A stretch of 64,000 bases of DNA from Toxonevra muliebris (lineage: Eukaryota; Arthropoda; Insecta; Diptera; Pallopteridae). The translations under genes were made by a program, and so were the position numbers. Positions within the stretch are counted from its first letter, which is position 1. Each line of letters starts with the position of its first letter. Below the pieces are notes generated by a model. The model made no database searches. It was not told where the DNA came from and was given only the letters and a program-made list of their open reading frames with translations. Of this stretch, positions 1-12,244 are shown piece after piece. The stretch is from the NCBI GenBank assembly GCA_963691655.1, contig OY829327.1, positions 82,534,019-82,598,018 of the forward strand. The letters run 5' to 3'.

Positions 1-615
1 ACGGTTTCTAGGATCAGAAGAACCCAGAAGGGCGACCTATTGATTCAGCTGAACGAATCCGGAGAAAAATCTGGTGCGCTCAGCGACATCATCGGCGAAA
101 CATTGGGCAATCAAGCGGTTGTCAAATCATTGACACATCGCACCACCATTGAATGCAAGGATATAGATGAGATCACTACAAAAGAAGACATATGCGAAGC
201 AATAAAAACACAGTTCGACCTGACTGGTGTAAGTACCTCAGACATAGTGAGTTTGAGAGAAGCATATGGTGGCACGCAAACTGCACTAATAAGCCTGCCA
301 GCAGAAACGGCAAAGAAACTTCTAAAGGCTAGAAGAATCAAAATCGGATGGGTAATATGTCGCATCCGGGAGCGAATAATGTTGAAACAATGCTTCAGAT
401 GCCTGGAGTATGGGCATATAGCAAGAGGGTGTAAAAATACGGACAGATCCAAAACATGTAGAAGATGTGGTACGGATGGTCATATTGCAAAAGAATGCAC
501 TAAGGATCCTGTGTGCATGTTCTGTAAAATTGACAACCCAAAAAGTGCCAGCCACTTCGCTGGAAGCAGCAAATGCCCAACTTTTAGGAGGGCTATGAAC
601 AATAAAACGCGATGA
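1..615 (+). CDS. R1-type ORF1 (gag-like nucleic-acid chaperone), C-terminal part
   Basis: The frame is open from base 1; the first in-window start-like codon (TTG at 40) is internal, so the true start is upstream. The C-terminal third carries three zinc-knuckle-like clusters: CFRC..GHIARGC, CRRCG.DGHIAKEC and CMFCK....H....C. This is the arrangement typical of ORF1 proteins in the R1 and Jockey groups, which bind the element RNA to form the ribonucleoprotein for target-primed reverse transcription. Translation of ORF2 probably depends on reinitiation at the ATGA overlap at the end of this gene. No lesion is visible in the part present. Family recognised by motif order only. Confidence 0.88.
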   Translation, partial: TVSRIRRTQKGDLLIQLNESGEKSGALSDIIGETLGNQAVVKSLTHRTTIECKDIDEITTKEDICEAIKTQFDLTGVSTSDIVSLREAYGGTQTALISLPAETAKKLLKARRIKIGWVICRIRERIMLKQCFRCLEYGHIARGCKNTDRSKTCRRCGTDGHIAKECTKDPVCMFCKIDNPKSASHFAGSSKCPTFRRAMNNKTR

Positions 616-3583
616 AAATTATACAGATAAATCTGAACCATTGCGAAGCCGCGCAAGACTTGCTTGCACAAACGGCGAGAGAAAAGAAAGCGGACGTAGT
701 TCTAATCAGCGAACCATACAGACTTGAGAATAAAAACATCTGTATCAGTGACAAGACTAAAAAAGCAGCAATATGGATATGCGGAAGACACGCTTTCCAA
801 AATACCAACGAACAGTCGGATGGATTTGTAAGAGCAAAAATAAATGGTATTTACTTTTATAGTTGCTATGCACGTCCCAGCCTGACTCCTAGTGAGTATC
901 AGAATACTCTGGACGAAATCGTAGCAGATGCGCATGGGAAAACACCAGTTGTGATCGCTGGAGACTTTAATGCATGGGCAACAGAATGGGGCAGTAGAGT
1001 CACGAATGCGAGAGGACACAGTCTCCTGGAAACCTTTTCGCCGCTAGACATAGTCATCGCAAATTCCGGCAATAAATTCACGTTTCGTAAAGCTGGATAC
1101 GGATCTATTATAGACATCACCTTTACGAGTAGCTCTCTAGCACGTAAAACAAGATGGCGGGTTAGTGAAGACTATACGCACAGTGATCACCAAGCAGTAA
1201 TGTTTGAAATAGAAAACAAGAGATTACGTCAGAGAGGTAAAACAACCGGCCCTCGATGGAAAGACACACTGTTCGATAAGGACACATTTGAAGAAATATT
1301 GACCACACATAATTTGACGCCCGGGACGGCAGAAAATGCAGCAAGCCAATTAACATATTTGGTAACTTCTGCTTGTGACGCAGCAATGCCCAGAAGGATG
1401 CCCAGCAAACAAGGCTCACCATGCTACTGGTGGAACGAAGAAATCAAAGCTCTTAGAAGTGAATGTTTAAAAGCCAGACGTAAAGTTCAGCGATCTAGGG
1501 GAAGACCTGGATTCTTACAGCTGCTCGAAGCTTTTAGAAATGCGCGGAAATCTCTGCAGAAGGCGATCAAAAACAGCAAAAGAACTTGTTTTAAAAATAT
1601 ATGTGACGAAGCAGATATAAACCCTTGGGGCACTGCTTATAGAATTGTAATGACGAAGCTGAAAGGCCAAAGATCACCACAGATAACATGCCCTGTAATG
1701 CTGGATAGCATTATAAAGACGTTATTTCCACAGCGGCAGGTAATTTTCACATATGATGACGGCGAAGCGAATAATGAAGAAATCGCACCAATTAGTACCG
1801 AAGAAGAGGTGCTCGAAGCATGTAAGAAAGTAGGCGACAAAAAAGCACCAGGACCCGACGGTATCCCCAATAAAGCTTTGAAAACGGCAGTCTACAAAAG
1901 ACCGGAAATCTTCGTCGAAGTAATCCAAAAATGTTTAGAAGAAGGAATATTTCCAGATCAGTGGAAACTACAGAGGTTAGTTCTGCTGCCGAAAGGAAAT
2001 AAGCCACCGGGAGATCCATCGTCATATCGGCCAATCTGCCTGCTTGACACAATGGGCAAAATACTGGAGCGTGTAATCTACAACAGGTTACTGCCCATCG
2101 CGGAAGAGAACGGAGCACTGTCAAACTGTCAGTTCGGGTTTCGTAAAGCTCGATCCACCGTAAGTGCCATTAAAATGGTGGTAGACATTGCAGCGGAAGC
2201 AATAGAAGGCATAAGATGGAAAGGAGGTGCGAAACAATATTGCGCAGTGGTTACATTAGATGTAAAAAACGCATTTAACTCTGCCAACTGGATGCACATA
2301 AAAGGCTCTCTGGCAAGAATGAACGCACCGAAATACATACGAAGAATAATCGACAGTTACTTCAAAAACAGAAAGCTGGAGTATGAAAGCGACGAGGGAT
2401 TAAAATACTACAACATCTCGGCAGGTGTTCCACAAGGATCTGTGCTAGGACCTCTACTGTGGAATATCATGTATGACGGAATATTGAGACTATCATTCCC
2501 ACCAGGAGTAAAAGTAGTGGGGTACGCAGACGATATTGCGATAGTTACAGTGGCGAAACATATCCAGGAAATCGAGGCGATTACTAATGAAGCGGTGGCC
2601 ACAATAAACCAATGGCTAAGATCAGCTGGTCTTGAATTAGCTGCACAAAAAACGGAGGCGGTACTAATTAGTAGTCGAAAGGTTGTCGAACATGCGAATA
2701 TACAAGTAGGCAATCAAATAATAAAATCGAAGTCGTCAATTAAATATCTGGGTGTGATGATAGACAACAGACTGAACTTCAGAGCTCACTTGGACTATGT
2801 TAAAGAAAAGGCGTCTAGCATCCAGGCAGTGCTGTCTAGAATAATGCCAAACATTGGTGGACCAAGGTATGGTCGAAGGGTGTTACTTTCTAGAGTAGTA
2901 AGCTCAGTCTTGCTTTACGCTGCTCCAATCTGGGCTGGAGCTTTGGTGACAAAGGAGTGCCGAAAGAAACTGTCACGTGTATACAGGCTGAGCGCTCTAA
3001 GAACAATAAGTGGTTTTCGGACAATTTCGGAAGATGCAGCATGCGTCGTAGCTGGTATGATACCGATCGATATACTAGCGGACGAAATGAAACGAGTCTA
3101 TCGCAGAAGGAGCGGAAATCAGTTGCAACAAGATATTCCAGGCATAGCGAACGAAGAAAGGCTAGCATCATTAGCCATTTGGCAGAATAGATGGGAGAAC
3201 TCATCGAAAGGCAGGTGGACGTATATACTTATCCCTAAGATTGAAACGTGGATAAATAAAAAATATGGAGAGACAAATTATCATATAACCCAGTTTTAAC
3301 GGGTCATGGAGGGTACAGAAAGTATCTGTACAGATTTAAGCATGACGACTCCCCACTTTGTCCTATCTGTAGGGACCAAGAAGAAGATGTAGAACACGTA
3401 ATTTTCAACTGTCGGCGTTTCAGCCCAACAAATATGACGTTGCCAAGCCCATCATACATTATAGAGTGTATGATCCAGTCGGAGGAAGACTGGTCAGAAA
3501 TAAGTGGGTTCATCACGAATGTGCAAAATGACCTAAGGAGAATTGAACGTCTTAGGAGAGCAGACTTGACGAATACAGCCTAA
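612..3583 (+). pseudogene. R1-type ORF2 (APE endonuclease + reverse transcriptase), one frameshift near 3' end
   Basis: The open part runs 895 residues to 3299. Residues 1-200 are an APE-type endonuclease: start MKIIQINLNHCEAAQDLL, ISEPY, the GDFNAWATEWGS motif and catalytic SDH. Residues about 400-700 are the reverse transcriptase: KAPGPDGIPNKALK, LLPKG, YRPICLL, QFGFRKARST, VPQGSVLGPLLW and the catalytic YADD. The frame stops at TAA 3297-3299 in a run of four T. One more T would continue it into LTGHGGYRKYLYRF and a C-terminal CPIC....E..EHVIFNC zinc-binding motif ending at TAA 3581-3583, which matches the usual C terminus of R1 proteins. I infer a one-base loss in the T run. Without it ORF2 would be about 990 residues, a normal length for the clade. 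Confidence 0.9.
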
Positions 3584-3790
3584 AGGCTAACCAGCCCCGC
3601 GAAGTAATACCTAACGGCAGTACCGCGGGGATAGTGGTTGACGAGCAGGGGGGTGAGGTTTAGTACGTAGGTGCATTACTGAGCAGATCCAGTCAGTATG
3701 TGAATCGTGCATGCCAATAGTACGGACTACTGGTATCTATGAAGATTCCTCACCTCCAGGGCGCATCCAAAAAAAAAAAAAAAAAAAAAA
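3584..3790 (+). other. R1-type element 3' UTR with GC hairpin and poly(A)
   Basis: The 3' UTR is GC-rich compared with its surroundings. CCCCGCG at 3595-3601 pairs perfectly with CGCGGGG at 3624-3630, giving a 7-bp stem around a 22-base loop. Such 3' structures in non-LTR elements can serve as reverse-transcriptase recognition sites; that role here is inference. It ends in a run of about 20 A. Confidence 0.7.
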
Positions 3791-6001
3791 TATATATACA
3801 TATGTGTGTGTGTGGGGGCATTGCGTTTGTTTCTCCCATCTACAATTACAGCAATAAGACAGTAATAGTTTGGCAATTAACGTAAATCACTTTTGGCTTG
3901 AAATATTTTAAAGGTTTGTTTGTTATTTCAGTTTTGCATAAACTCAAAGAGCTAATATGAATGGCAAAGTTAGGACTATTATGAAATTAACAGTATAAAA
4001 TCTTTCTGTATGACGTTTAAATTTAAAGCATTTTAACTATAAAGTCTTTATTATATTTTTATAAAGAGTTCAGCCTTATCATTTCACGTTTACTTTATAG
4101 CTTCCCACTCGTCCACATACTAAAAATTCTAGTAGAAGCTAGTATTTCAAGCTAACTTAAGCACCAAATAAATTTTCATATACATATTTGGTTCATTGCA
4201 CTACACTATCATGCCACAAATCGTTCGATTCTGATCGTTTTGGAAATTTTTTTCAGTACAGTAATTAGAAAAAAAAAACATAAATCGCTGTACAAAAACT
4301 CAACCGTTGAGAAAAAAAACTAATAGAAAATGTTCACTTACAAAATGGCGCCGCTCACAAAAAAAGTTTAATTCATCTCCCATTAATAATTAATTTGACG
4401 AAACACGTGAATGTACCCATAATTTAACTTACGCCCACGTGTCGTATGAGTAATAATTTTTAAACGTTATTTTCATTTTAATTATTTGCAAACGAAAAAA
4501 CTACAATTTTATGGAGATACGTGCGCCATTATTAGTATAATATTATACCTTTTTGCGTGAAAGTTAATATTCAAAATTAATTTTAATATTAACGAAAGAA
4601 AAAATACCAGCGCGAAGAGAGAAAAATTATTCGCATTAAAATGGGAAAGTGCATAAAATAAAAATTAATTAAAATATGTGCATCCATCAAATGCACACAT
4701 TTGCAATATGAAACTTCATTTCCAGTATTTGCAGGCTGAGCAGGCCATAGTCTGTGCCTCATATCATATATAAGGTAGCGTGGAGGCAGAGCACATTCTC
4801 CCCATCCTCTTCTGCGATGGAATATTGCTTGGTGGCTGCCGTTCTTAGGCTTGATTGTTTAACTTTGCATTTCTAGTTTTGCGTTTTTAGTTTTTATTAT
4901 TTATTTTACTTATGAAAAATTTAATCAAAATAAAACAATATAGAAACAGAACCTTACAACTTCGAGTACGTGTGTTAGTGTTTTGGCGCAATATTGCAAC
5001 ACTATTCGTAATGAGTAGAAAACTTTATGGTATTCATGCACTAACTAAACTAAAGTATAAAATTAATATTTGAAATATCAAAAAAAAAAAAATAAATAAA
5101 TATAGGAGAAACCTATAACAATAAATGGTAAAACTAACAACATAAAATGTGGGCAAAAAATTCCAAAACAACAATAAAGAGTGTACAACAGTAGCGGTTA
5201 TAAAGCCCAAAATATTCATAAAAATAAATCATTTTTTATTATCTCCATAAAAATTCATTTAGCAGCAGTGGCAATGGTGGTGTGTATTCATGATTTTCGA
5301 TGCTTTATGCGGCTCAGACTGAAATCAACAGCAACAACAATAACGACAGCCCGAAAACAATAACTACATACTGCGACAAAACAACCAAATAAAACAAATG
5401 TGCAACAAACGGTCAACAAGCAGAACAACAAAACTGCTACAATAGCCATTAAAATGTTTTGTGGAAACTGAACTGAATTAATATGCATTTCGTTTCATAT
5501 TGATAGAAAATTTATACACTCAAGTGAACGATAGAGAATATTAAATTCAAAATTGCGAGTAAACCATACAAATATGATCGTACATGCATACGTACTGCAT
5601 AATTACGTGGGGGAGAAGCCCAGTTGTGGGGCATGCTTTGTTTAAAGCCAATAACTTTTTTTCGAAATCAATTTCACTGTGTCCTATAATTCCTTCCAAA
5701 GCTCAGGACAATAGCTAACTTTCTTAGATACCATTGATAAAATAAAAATTTTAGTCAATTTTCCAGAAGTGTATTTTTGTCGAAAAAAAAAATTTAATGT
5801 ACCGCTTGAGGGACATCCCAAATATTGAACGAAAAATATACAAAAAAATAAATAAGTGCAGTTTTAAAATTTTTATGAAGGGATTTGTTTAGTCAAGGTT
5901 CGGCACAACTAATAGTAGCACTTCTGTTTAATTCGCTGTCTGAAAAATGAGCTCATTACAAAAATAAAACTCCAATGAAAAAATCCGGAGTACAGCCCAA
6001 C
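3791..6001. other. AT-rich DNA without a recognised gene
   Basis: It begins with a TATATACATATG(TG)n microsatellite that flanks the retrotransposon. The rest is AT-rich sequence with A and T runs. The short ORFs here are not protein-like, and no inverted repeat, tRNA or TE motif was recognised. Confidence 0.6.
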
Positions 6002-6125
6002 TTAAGGTCTAATTATAGAAACTTAACACAGCATAGCAGCGCATAGTGCTATGTGGTATGTTACACTGTGCTACTCAAATGTAACGGACGGGGGACAAAT
6101 CATTTCTAACTAATTCGGGGTCAAG

Positions 6126-7358
6126 GAAGGAGTATGAATCAATAAACTCGTATTTTTTTTCGTAATTTGGACATTTATTGTGAAAAAGTGATTATAAATT
6201 TATTCTTTAAAGTATTGTCCATCGTTAGTCACAACCTTTTTCCATCTTTTTGGTAGCATATGGATTCCGCGTCGAAATAACTCCTCATCTTTTGAGGCTA
6301 TCCACGAATCGACCCATTTTTTTAGTTCTTCGAAAGAACGGAAGTGCTGTTCAGCCAGGCCATGTGTCATCGATCGGAACAAGTGGTAATCAGAAGGAGC
6401 AATGTCTGGAGAATACGGCGGGTGGGGTAGCACTTCTCCATTTCAGCGTTTCCAAGTATGTTTTTACTTGCCTTGCAACATGCGGCCGAGCATTGTCGTG
6501 CTGAAGAATAACTTCGTCGTGTCTATTCTCATATTCTGGCCTCTTATCCTTTAAAGCTCGGCTCAAACGCATCAATTGTAGTCGGTAGCGGTCGCCAGTG
6601 ATCGTTTCATTCGGTTTCAATAGCTCATAATACACGACAACTTTCATATCCCACCAAATACACAGCATGAGCTTGGATCCATGTATGTTCGGCTTTGCCG
6701 TTGATGTTGATGCATGTCCGGGCGGTCCCCATGATTTTTTACGCTTTGGGTTATCGTAATATATCCACTTTTCATCGCCAGTCACAATACGATGCAGAAA
6801 ACCCTTTCTTTCTTTTCTGTCTTTCAATCAGCAGTTCACATGTGAAAAATCGTCGTTCAACGCCTCTTGGCTTCAATTCGTACGGCACCCAATTTCCTTG
6901 CTTTGAATCATTTCCAATGCTTTTAATCGTTTAGAAATGGTTGATTGATCAACTCCTAAAGATTCTGCAAGTTCTTGTTCAATTCTTCATCTTCGAACTT
7001 TTTCGGGCCGCCTGAACGTTCCCTGTCTTCAAACGGGCATACCACACCTGACACATTCTAACGTCTATAGCACAGTCAGGATAAGCTTCAGTGAGTAAAC
7101 GATGTGCTTCAGTTGCGTTTTTCTTTAAATGGAAGAAGCAAATTAAACTTCCCGCAAATGTTGTTTTGTTGGCACGAAATTCGACATTTTCAGCTATAGT
7201 AAAACACTTTTGTAAAATTATGAAAACTATTTGACAGATCAATTCTTATAGTATTTTTGGCGCTCTTCGAGATAGAATAGCTGTCAATGTCAAAAAATGG
7301 CGCGTATGATAGATATGAAGTTAGTCACAATTACGAGTTTATACATTCATACTCCCAA
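6126..7358 (-). mobile_element. mariner element, copy 1 (inactive)
   Basis: The ends carry the inverted repeat GGAGTATGAAT...AAACTCGTA, shared with the second copy at 32711-33905. The right end abuts TA; the left boundary is slightly degraded. The coding strand is minus. It keeps a stretch of the 5' untranslated region that copy 2 has lost (about 57 bp). Confidence 0.88.
6200..7187 (-). pseudogene. mariner transposase, DD34D, frameshifted
   Basis: The protein would be about 345 residues. It keeps the helix-turn-helix region (LKKNATEAHRLLTEAYPDC), VTGDEKWIYYDNPKRKKSW with the first Asp, HDNARPH with the second Asp, and YSPDIAPSDYHLF with the third Asp. The second and third Asp are separated by 34 residues, the mariner signature, and the sequence resembles the mauritiana-type mariners. 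Lesions seen by comparison with copy 2 are a 1-bp loss near the start, a deletion of about 22 bp after WYAR, a deletion of about 34 bp further on, and a 1-bp insertion after the LKW motif. That last frameshift is also present in copy 2. Not functional. Confidence 0.9.
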
Positions 7359-7640
7359 TATTATAATAACAGAGCACAGCAAGTCAGTAAGAAAAAAATT
7401 GTAATTAAACCAATTTAATATGTAAATACTTGCTTTTCATCTCGATAAAAACTCAGTAAACAGAAAACAGCTTTGTGAGATGTCACCTAATGTAGCAGCA
7501 AATTAATCTAAATTCTATGTTATGTTAAGTTTAGTTAAGTTTCTATAATCAGATACACACAAAGTGTATGAAAGAGAATTCTATGTGACAGTTCTCTATG
7601 CATCGCTAAGTTGTGTTAAATTTTTATAATTAGAGCTTTA

Positions 7641-8123
7641 TTTACGTGCGCACTCGAGTATTGTCACGCCCTGATGTAGCCAGACTGCACTAATGATGGG
7701 ACACTCGAAAATATGCGAACATGCGGCCCGACTCCTTACCTCGCAAAATATACATTACAGGAGTTCCAAGAGCTTGGAAAATAAGCAGATTATCTCCTAA
7801 TTCCTCTGTCATTGCCCATTGGCAAATGTTTTATAAAATAACCAAATATGAATGCCGAAGAACGTGCGAATCGCTAACAAAACTGGCACACTGTGTATGC
7901 TGGTTTTATGAGTACAAAATGTGAAAATGCTAAAAAATTAATGTAATATTTACAATATAAATCAAAAAGCGAATACATAAACTAATACAAGACAAAGAAA
8001 AGTAAAAACAGCAAAATCCAAAAATAAAAAGGAAAATGTTTTCCATAAGGAAATAAAAATTTGCATTATAAAAGCTTCACACAAAAAAAGGTGAAGTACA
8101 CGGAGAGAAAAATGTGTGCCAGT
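7641..8123. other. AT-rich spacer
   Basis: No recognisable gene, repeat or RNA. It separates the Harbinger-like MITE from the next TIR element. Confidence 0.5.
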
Positions 8124-8131
8124 ATGTACAT

Positions 8132-10450
8132 TAGGGTGGCTCTTATATTTCAACTTTCTAAAAGTTTAGCTCCCAGACCCCTATCTTGTTTCAATCAATA
8201 AAGAAACAATCTGTGCAAAATTTGAGCTCAATCGGTCAACTGCGAGGCGACCCTCATCGACAATGAAGTTGTACATTGTCGACCGGAAAGTCATTTTTTC
8301 AGATAAATCAATTTTTTGTTCTTGAATTTCTTGAACAACACCTTTCCATGAAGAAACAACACCGAGATGATTAGCCAGAATTGTTAGAGTTAACAATGAT
8401 TTATGCGTTCAAGATAACCCTTTCTCAAGACCAGTTTCAGTTATCTTATAAGGGGAAGAAGAATCATTAAAATTTACTAGATGGAATTTAAGCATCTTAG
8501 CATTACTTTTTGTTCATGCGTCAATTGATGAATTATCAGGATATTGATCGAGAAATCAGAAAGGAGCTGCGGAGAAATTCTGTGGACAAAAGCAATAAAC
8601 GCTTAAGTCGACTTAAGACAGAATTGAGTTATAAATGTTATCGTGTTCTTCTTATTCCAATGCACATGTACGTGAAATCCCCGAAATTTTATGTTTTTTA
8701 AAACAAAAGTTATAAAAAAAGAAAGGTATTCGCTTACATAGAGTGGCAACCAATCACATTAACTTCAAATCATGTTTACTCGAAATGAGATATTCAGACT
8801 TAAGCGGTTACTGCTTTTGAATTTGTCACCCACCTCGAGTACTTAGCTCCCCAAACAGTGGATCTATCATTATTTGATAAAAAGTTCCAACAGTCGTTAA
8901 GACAAATAAAGCTTAAATTATATTAGAAACAGGCTACAAAAAAAAACATTTTTCTTAGTTTATAATCATTGACGTAAAATCTTTTGTATTATTATTATTA
9001 TTTGAAGGAAGGACGACTCGAAAGTCAGGCACTGCGACCTATAGGATCTATTGTACCTAAGCCCCAAGAAAGAAAGAAAGGAAGAGAGAAAGAAAGATAG
9101 ATAAGAAACATACCCAAGCCGAGAATCGAACTCGAGTCTCCAGAAACAAGAGTCTGGCACTCTGCCACTAGACGACAGTGGCGATGGTAGGGCCTACAGT
9201 TTAACGCCGATTCCGAACGGCTGTGTAGCAATTTTTTATCAGCTCGGTGGTTTTGCCATTACCAACCAAGGTGTGTACTTGTACACATTGTTATAATTCT
9301 CATCCACTTCATATCGATAGTGAATATAAGAAGTTTATGAGAATTAACCACCAGACCAAGACAGGAATCGAACCCGCAACCTTCTGGATGAAAGTTTAGT
9401 GCACTATCCACTAGACTATCGAGGTCGTCAAAAAAAAAACTCCTGGTACAAAAATTTTCTTTGCGTAATTTTTTATCAGCACCGATTTTAACAAAGAAAT
9501 TTCAACATGAAAAGATAACCCAGGTTACAGAAATGGAATTGAAAAACTTGGGAAGAAAGTTGTTGTCGATGACGTTGCAGTAAAAATGTGAAACTCATTC
9601 AGGAATACAATAACATTTTCACACAAAATGAAGCTGAGAAATTGTTACACAAATCGTTGCCGAAGACCGAAAGAAATACCCAACTGCTACTAAACTCTAT
9701 CTTATAGTGCAGAAATTTTGAATTTCAAATTGAGGTGAACACAAGACAGAAAAGAAGAATCTCTGCGGCTTTGTTGTTGTTTTCATATACAATCATAGCT
9801 GCTAGTTATACATAACTAGAAGCAAGTGGCGAATAAAACGCCACTATTGTTTCAAATGACTTTATCTTCAAATTAAAGATCATTCTTAAGACGATATATA
9901 ATTCTAAAAATTATTTAAATATTCGCATCAGTTTATTATTAAAAAAATATATCATATTTTCCCTATTTATTACAACGATGTGTTTGAGGGTTGCTGAGTT
10001 ACTTTCGGCATTTCAAGTGAATTTCGTTGAAATTCTTGTGAAATTCACAATTGATTCTATAGATATTATTCTTGTTAATAAAGATATGTTTCTTCTATAG
10101 AAGTTGTGGGCTATCATATTTTTCATGTTGTTTCAGGAATTGTGCGAGTTTACTTTTAGAAAATTTGATTCAGAAGGTTTTCACACAATTTCCTGGATGT
10201 GTCCAAATAAATTTCTCTAAGAAGAAACAAGAAAACGGTTAAGATAGGGAAGACTATAGCGCTTTTGAACGGAGTAAATAGTTTCGTATACTATGCTTCA
10301 ACTTCAAGGCGTTTGAGGGTCGCCTAAAAGTTGTCCGATCGAGCTGAAGTTTTGCACAGCCCGTTTTTTTTCTTGATTGGAACAAGATTAGTGCAAGGGA
10401 GAAGCAACATTTTTACTTTTGAAAAAGACCTATAGCTAAGGACCACCCTA
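8132..10450. mobile_element. hAT-like TIR element, TAGGGTGG termini, 8-bp TSD
   Basis: The termini TAGGGTGGCTCTTA and, inward from the right, TAGGGTGGTCCTTA are inverted. Looser inverted similarity runs on for about 130 bp, including GAGCTCAATCGG against CAGCTCGATCGG and a shared AGGCGACCCTCA. A perfect 8-bp duplication ATGTACAT flanks it (8124-8131, 10451-10458). It fits the T at position 2 and A at position 7 common in hAT target duplications, though P elements also make 8-bp duplications. The interior has no intact ORF; fragments around 8510-8700 and 9540-9720 look weakly protein-like but I cannot assign them. A SINE is nested at 8987-9429. Confidence 0.75.
8987..9429 (-). mobile_element. 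Dimeric tRNA-derived SINE, copy 1
   Basis: Read on the minus strand it starts GACGACCTCGATAGTC and contains a tRNA-like head with A box (TAGTCTAGTGGATAGTGC) and B box (GGTTCGATTCC). A central core follows (TTGGTAATGGCAAA and CGTTCGGAATCGGCG). Then comes a second tRNA-like unit with A box CGTCTAGTGGCAGAGTG and B box AGTTCGATTCTC, a CTTT-rich stretch and an (AAT)n tail at 8987-9002. The two internal Pol III promoters make it a dimer. I could not define target duplications for this copy. The sequence matches the copy at 40085-40481. Confidence 0.82.
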
Positions 10451-10458
10451 ATGTACAT

Positions 10459-12244
10459 ACATCATTTCAAGTGAACGCAGTTTTAAAATCTCGAGTAAAC
10501 CCATTTTTTTTTTTTTTTTTTTAAGTTAAAAATATTTTTTGGAAGTAGAATAAAAATTTTTCAGCGTGTATAAAATGCAAAACAAAAATAAGCAAAAACA
10601 ATCAACGACATCAAAAACAAAACAAAAACTCAAAAGAAAAAGATTTTCAATTGAATCAAGTGAAAGGCACGGAAACGGAATGCAAAACTTTTGCGTTATC
10701 AAGCAACTAAACAAGTATAAAAGAAGCAAAAAAAAAAAAAAATAATAAAACAAACAAACTCGAGACAGAGGCGTTTGCCCGGCACACACGCAAGGCTTGC
10801 AAAGTCCAAGCACCAGCACCACTTTCAATTCTTGTCAGCGACCTCATCTACAATTACTATAACTTAACCAGAGTAAGGAGTTGAGAAGAGAAAACGGACA
10901 AGTGGACGATCGAACGATGAGTGAATGTAAGGACAATCTCTTATTTCTATTTGCAAAATTTATTTTTGTTTGTACTTCTTTCCCTGCGCACAACATTTTA
11001 TCCTTCAAGTGGTGGACGAAGAAGTAGACGAAATAGATGCAGAAAAAGTGGAAAACTTAACCAAACGTACATTAAGATAAAGCTGGGAAAGGAGATGACC
11101 ATAGTTCGGATGCGAGAACTTCGAAGGACGAACTAATGAGCAGCGAGAGGTAGGTAACAAATCCAACAATAACTAAAAGCCGCCACCGTCCCCACTACCA
11201 CCAACAGAGAGCGAACGATGAAGATGCATTTGCAACATAACACAACGACAACGATGACGAGGACGACGTTGTTGCATGGATGCTGCTGCTACTTTTATGG
11301 AACAGCTTTATGTGTGTAAAACTTTAGCAATTTTCAAAGTTCAGAAAATGTGATTTCTTCATTGATGGAAATATGCGAAATATACATATATATGTAAATA
11401 TGTGGCTCTATGTTGTTCTCTTACTTCAGACAGAGAGCCTTTCCTTATGACTTTGTGGTTTAATGTAGTCGTTGTCGTCGATGCTCCATCTTTATGTTGT
11501 CTTTGAAATGTGATTTTAAACATTTTGCAGCACCGAAGGCATCACTCGTAGCTGTGTTGGCTGGCAAGGCTGGCATAAGCATAAGCTCTCTGGAAATGTT
11601 TTCACGGATGTGGCTCTGTTTATTTTTAAAATTTGGTAAAAGCACAGAAACGTTAGCAAACAGGATTTTCCGCACACTGAAAAAGTTTCTGCTCAAAATA
11701 AAAGAAGAATATTTCAAAACGATGATTCAGAAACAAGATTACAACTATGTGCAGTAATTCGACAGTAAACTTGTAAATGAGCAAGAAGCTTAGCAGTGTA
11801 TATCCTTCCTCTATCTAAAAAATTTCAGTTGTTATTATAATAGAATGGTCAATGGGCAAAAACAGAGAAATTGTTTATATTTAAGTACCTGCGTACATAA
11901 AAAATTTTAATATATCCGCTGTAATAACTTTACACCCTAATTGGTTTTTTACCACTCTAAACGTAACATGAGTGATTTAAGTTTTATGAATTTTTTCTCT
12001 CATTATCTTAGAAATAAATACTAGTACCTAGTGCATAGATATGACTGGGATAAAATTTAATCTTTACTTTGAAGGCTAAACCAAACATTTTGACACACTG
12101 TCCTACCTCAACCAATGAGTTGGTTTAAACTCATCCCTTTCTCTCGTTCTCTCTCTCTCTCGAAATTCAATCCTTCATTGCAACAATCTATTTTAGTTTT
12201 CATTTACCATATGGGCAATTCTATTTTTTGGGTTGTTACAACTG
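10459..12244. other. AT-rich DNA without a recognised gene
   Basis: Contains poly(T) (10503-10522) and poly(A) runs, and a CT microsatellite near 12147-12160. The short ORFs lack domain-like features. Nothing else recognised. Confidence 0.55.

Larger units (their letters stand above)
1..3790 (+). mobile_element. R1-clade non-LTR retrotransposon, 5' end outside window
   Basis: Two overlapping ORFs (a zinc-knuckle ORF1, then an endonuclease/reverse-transcriptase ORF2), a 3' UTR and a poly(A) run at about 3770-3790 define a non-LTR element whose 5' part lies before the window. ORF1 stop and ORF2 start overlap as ATGA at 612-615, as in R1-type elements. The poly(A) is followed by a TA/TG microsatellite, which resembles the habit of Waldo-type R1 elements of inserting in (ACAY)n repeats; that part is inference. 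The flanks are not 28S rDNA, so this is not R1 in its canonical site. One frameshift near the ORF2 3' end is the only coding lesion I see, so the copy is young or the base is a sequencing error. Confidence 0.93.
6005..7637. mobile_element. PIF/Harbinger-like MITE split by a mariner
   Basis: The ends are inverted repeats of about 40 bp: AGGTCTAATTATAGAAACTT on the left against AGCTCTAATTATAAAAATTT read inward from the right, continuing into TTAACACA. They are flanked by TTA at 6002-6004 and 7638-7640, matching the 3-bp TWA duplication of PIF/Harbinger elements. Without the nested mariner only about 400 bp remain and there is no coding capacity, so it is a non-autonomous MITE. The mariner is therefore the younger insertion. 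Confidence 0.65.

Noticed and set aside
1..3790. R1 in its canonical 28S rDNA site
   Set aside because: The downstream flank is a TA/TG microsatellite and AT-rich DNA, not rDNA.
9360..9429. tRNA gene on the minus strand
   Set aside because: A and B boxes are present but the cloverleaf arms do not pair well, and the sequence continues into a core and second unit repeated elsewhere; it is a SINE head.
11460..11760. Sense and antisense open frames as a small gene
   Set aside because: Both strands are open over the same bases and neither translation shows a motif.
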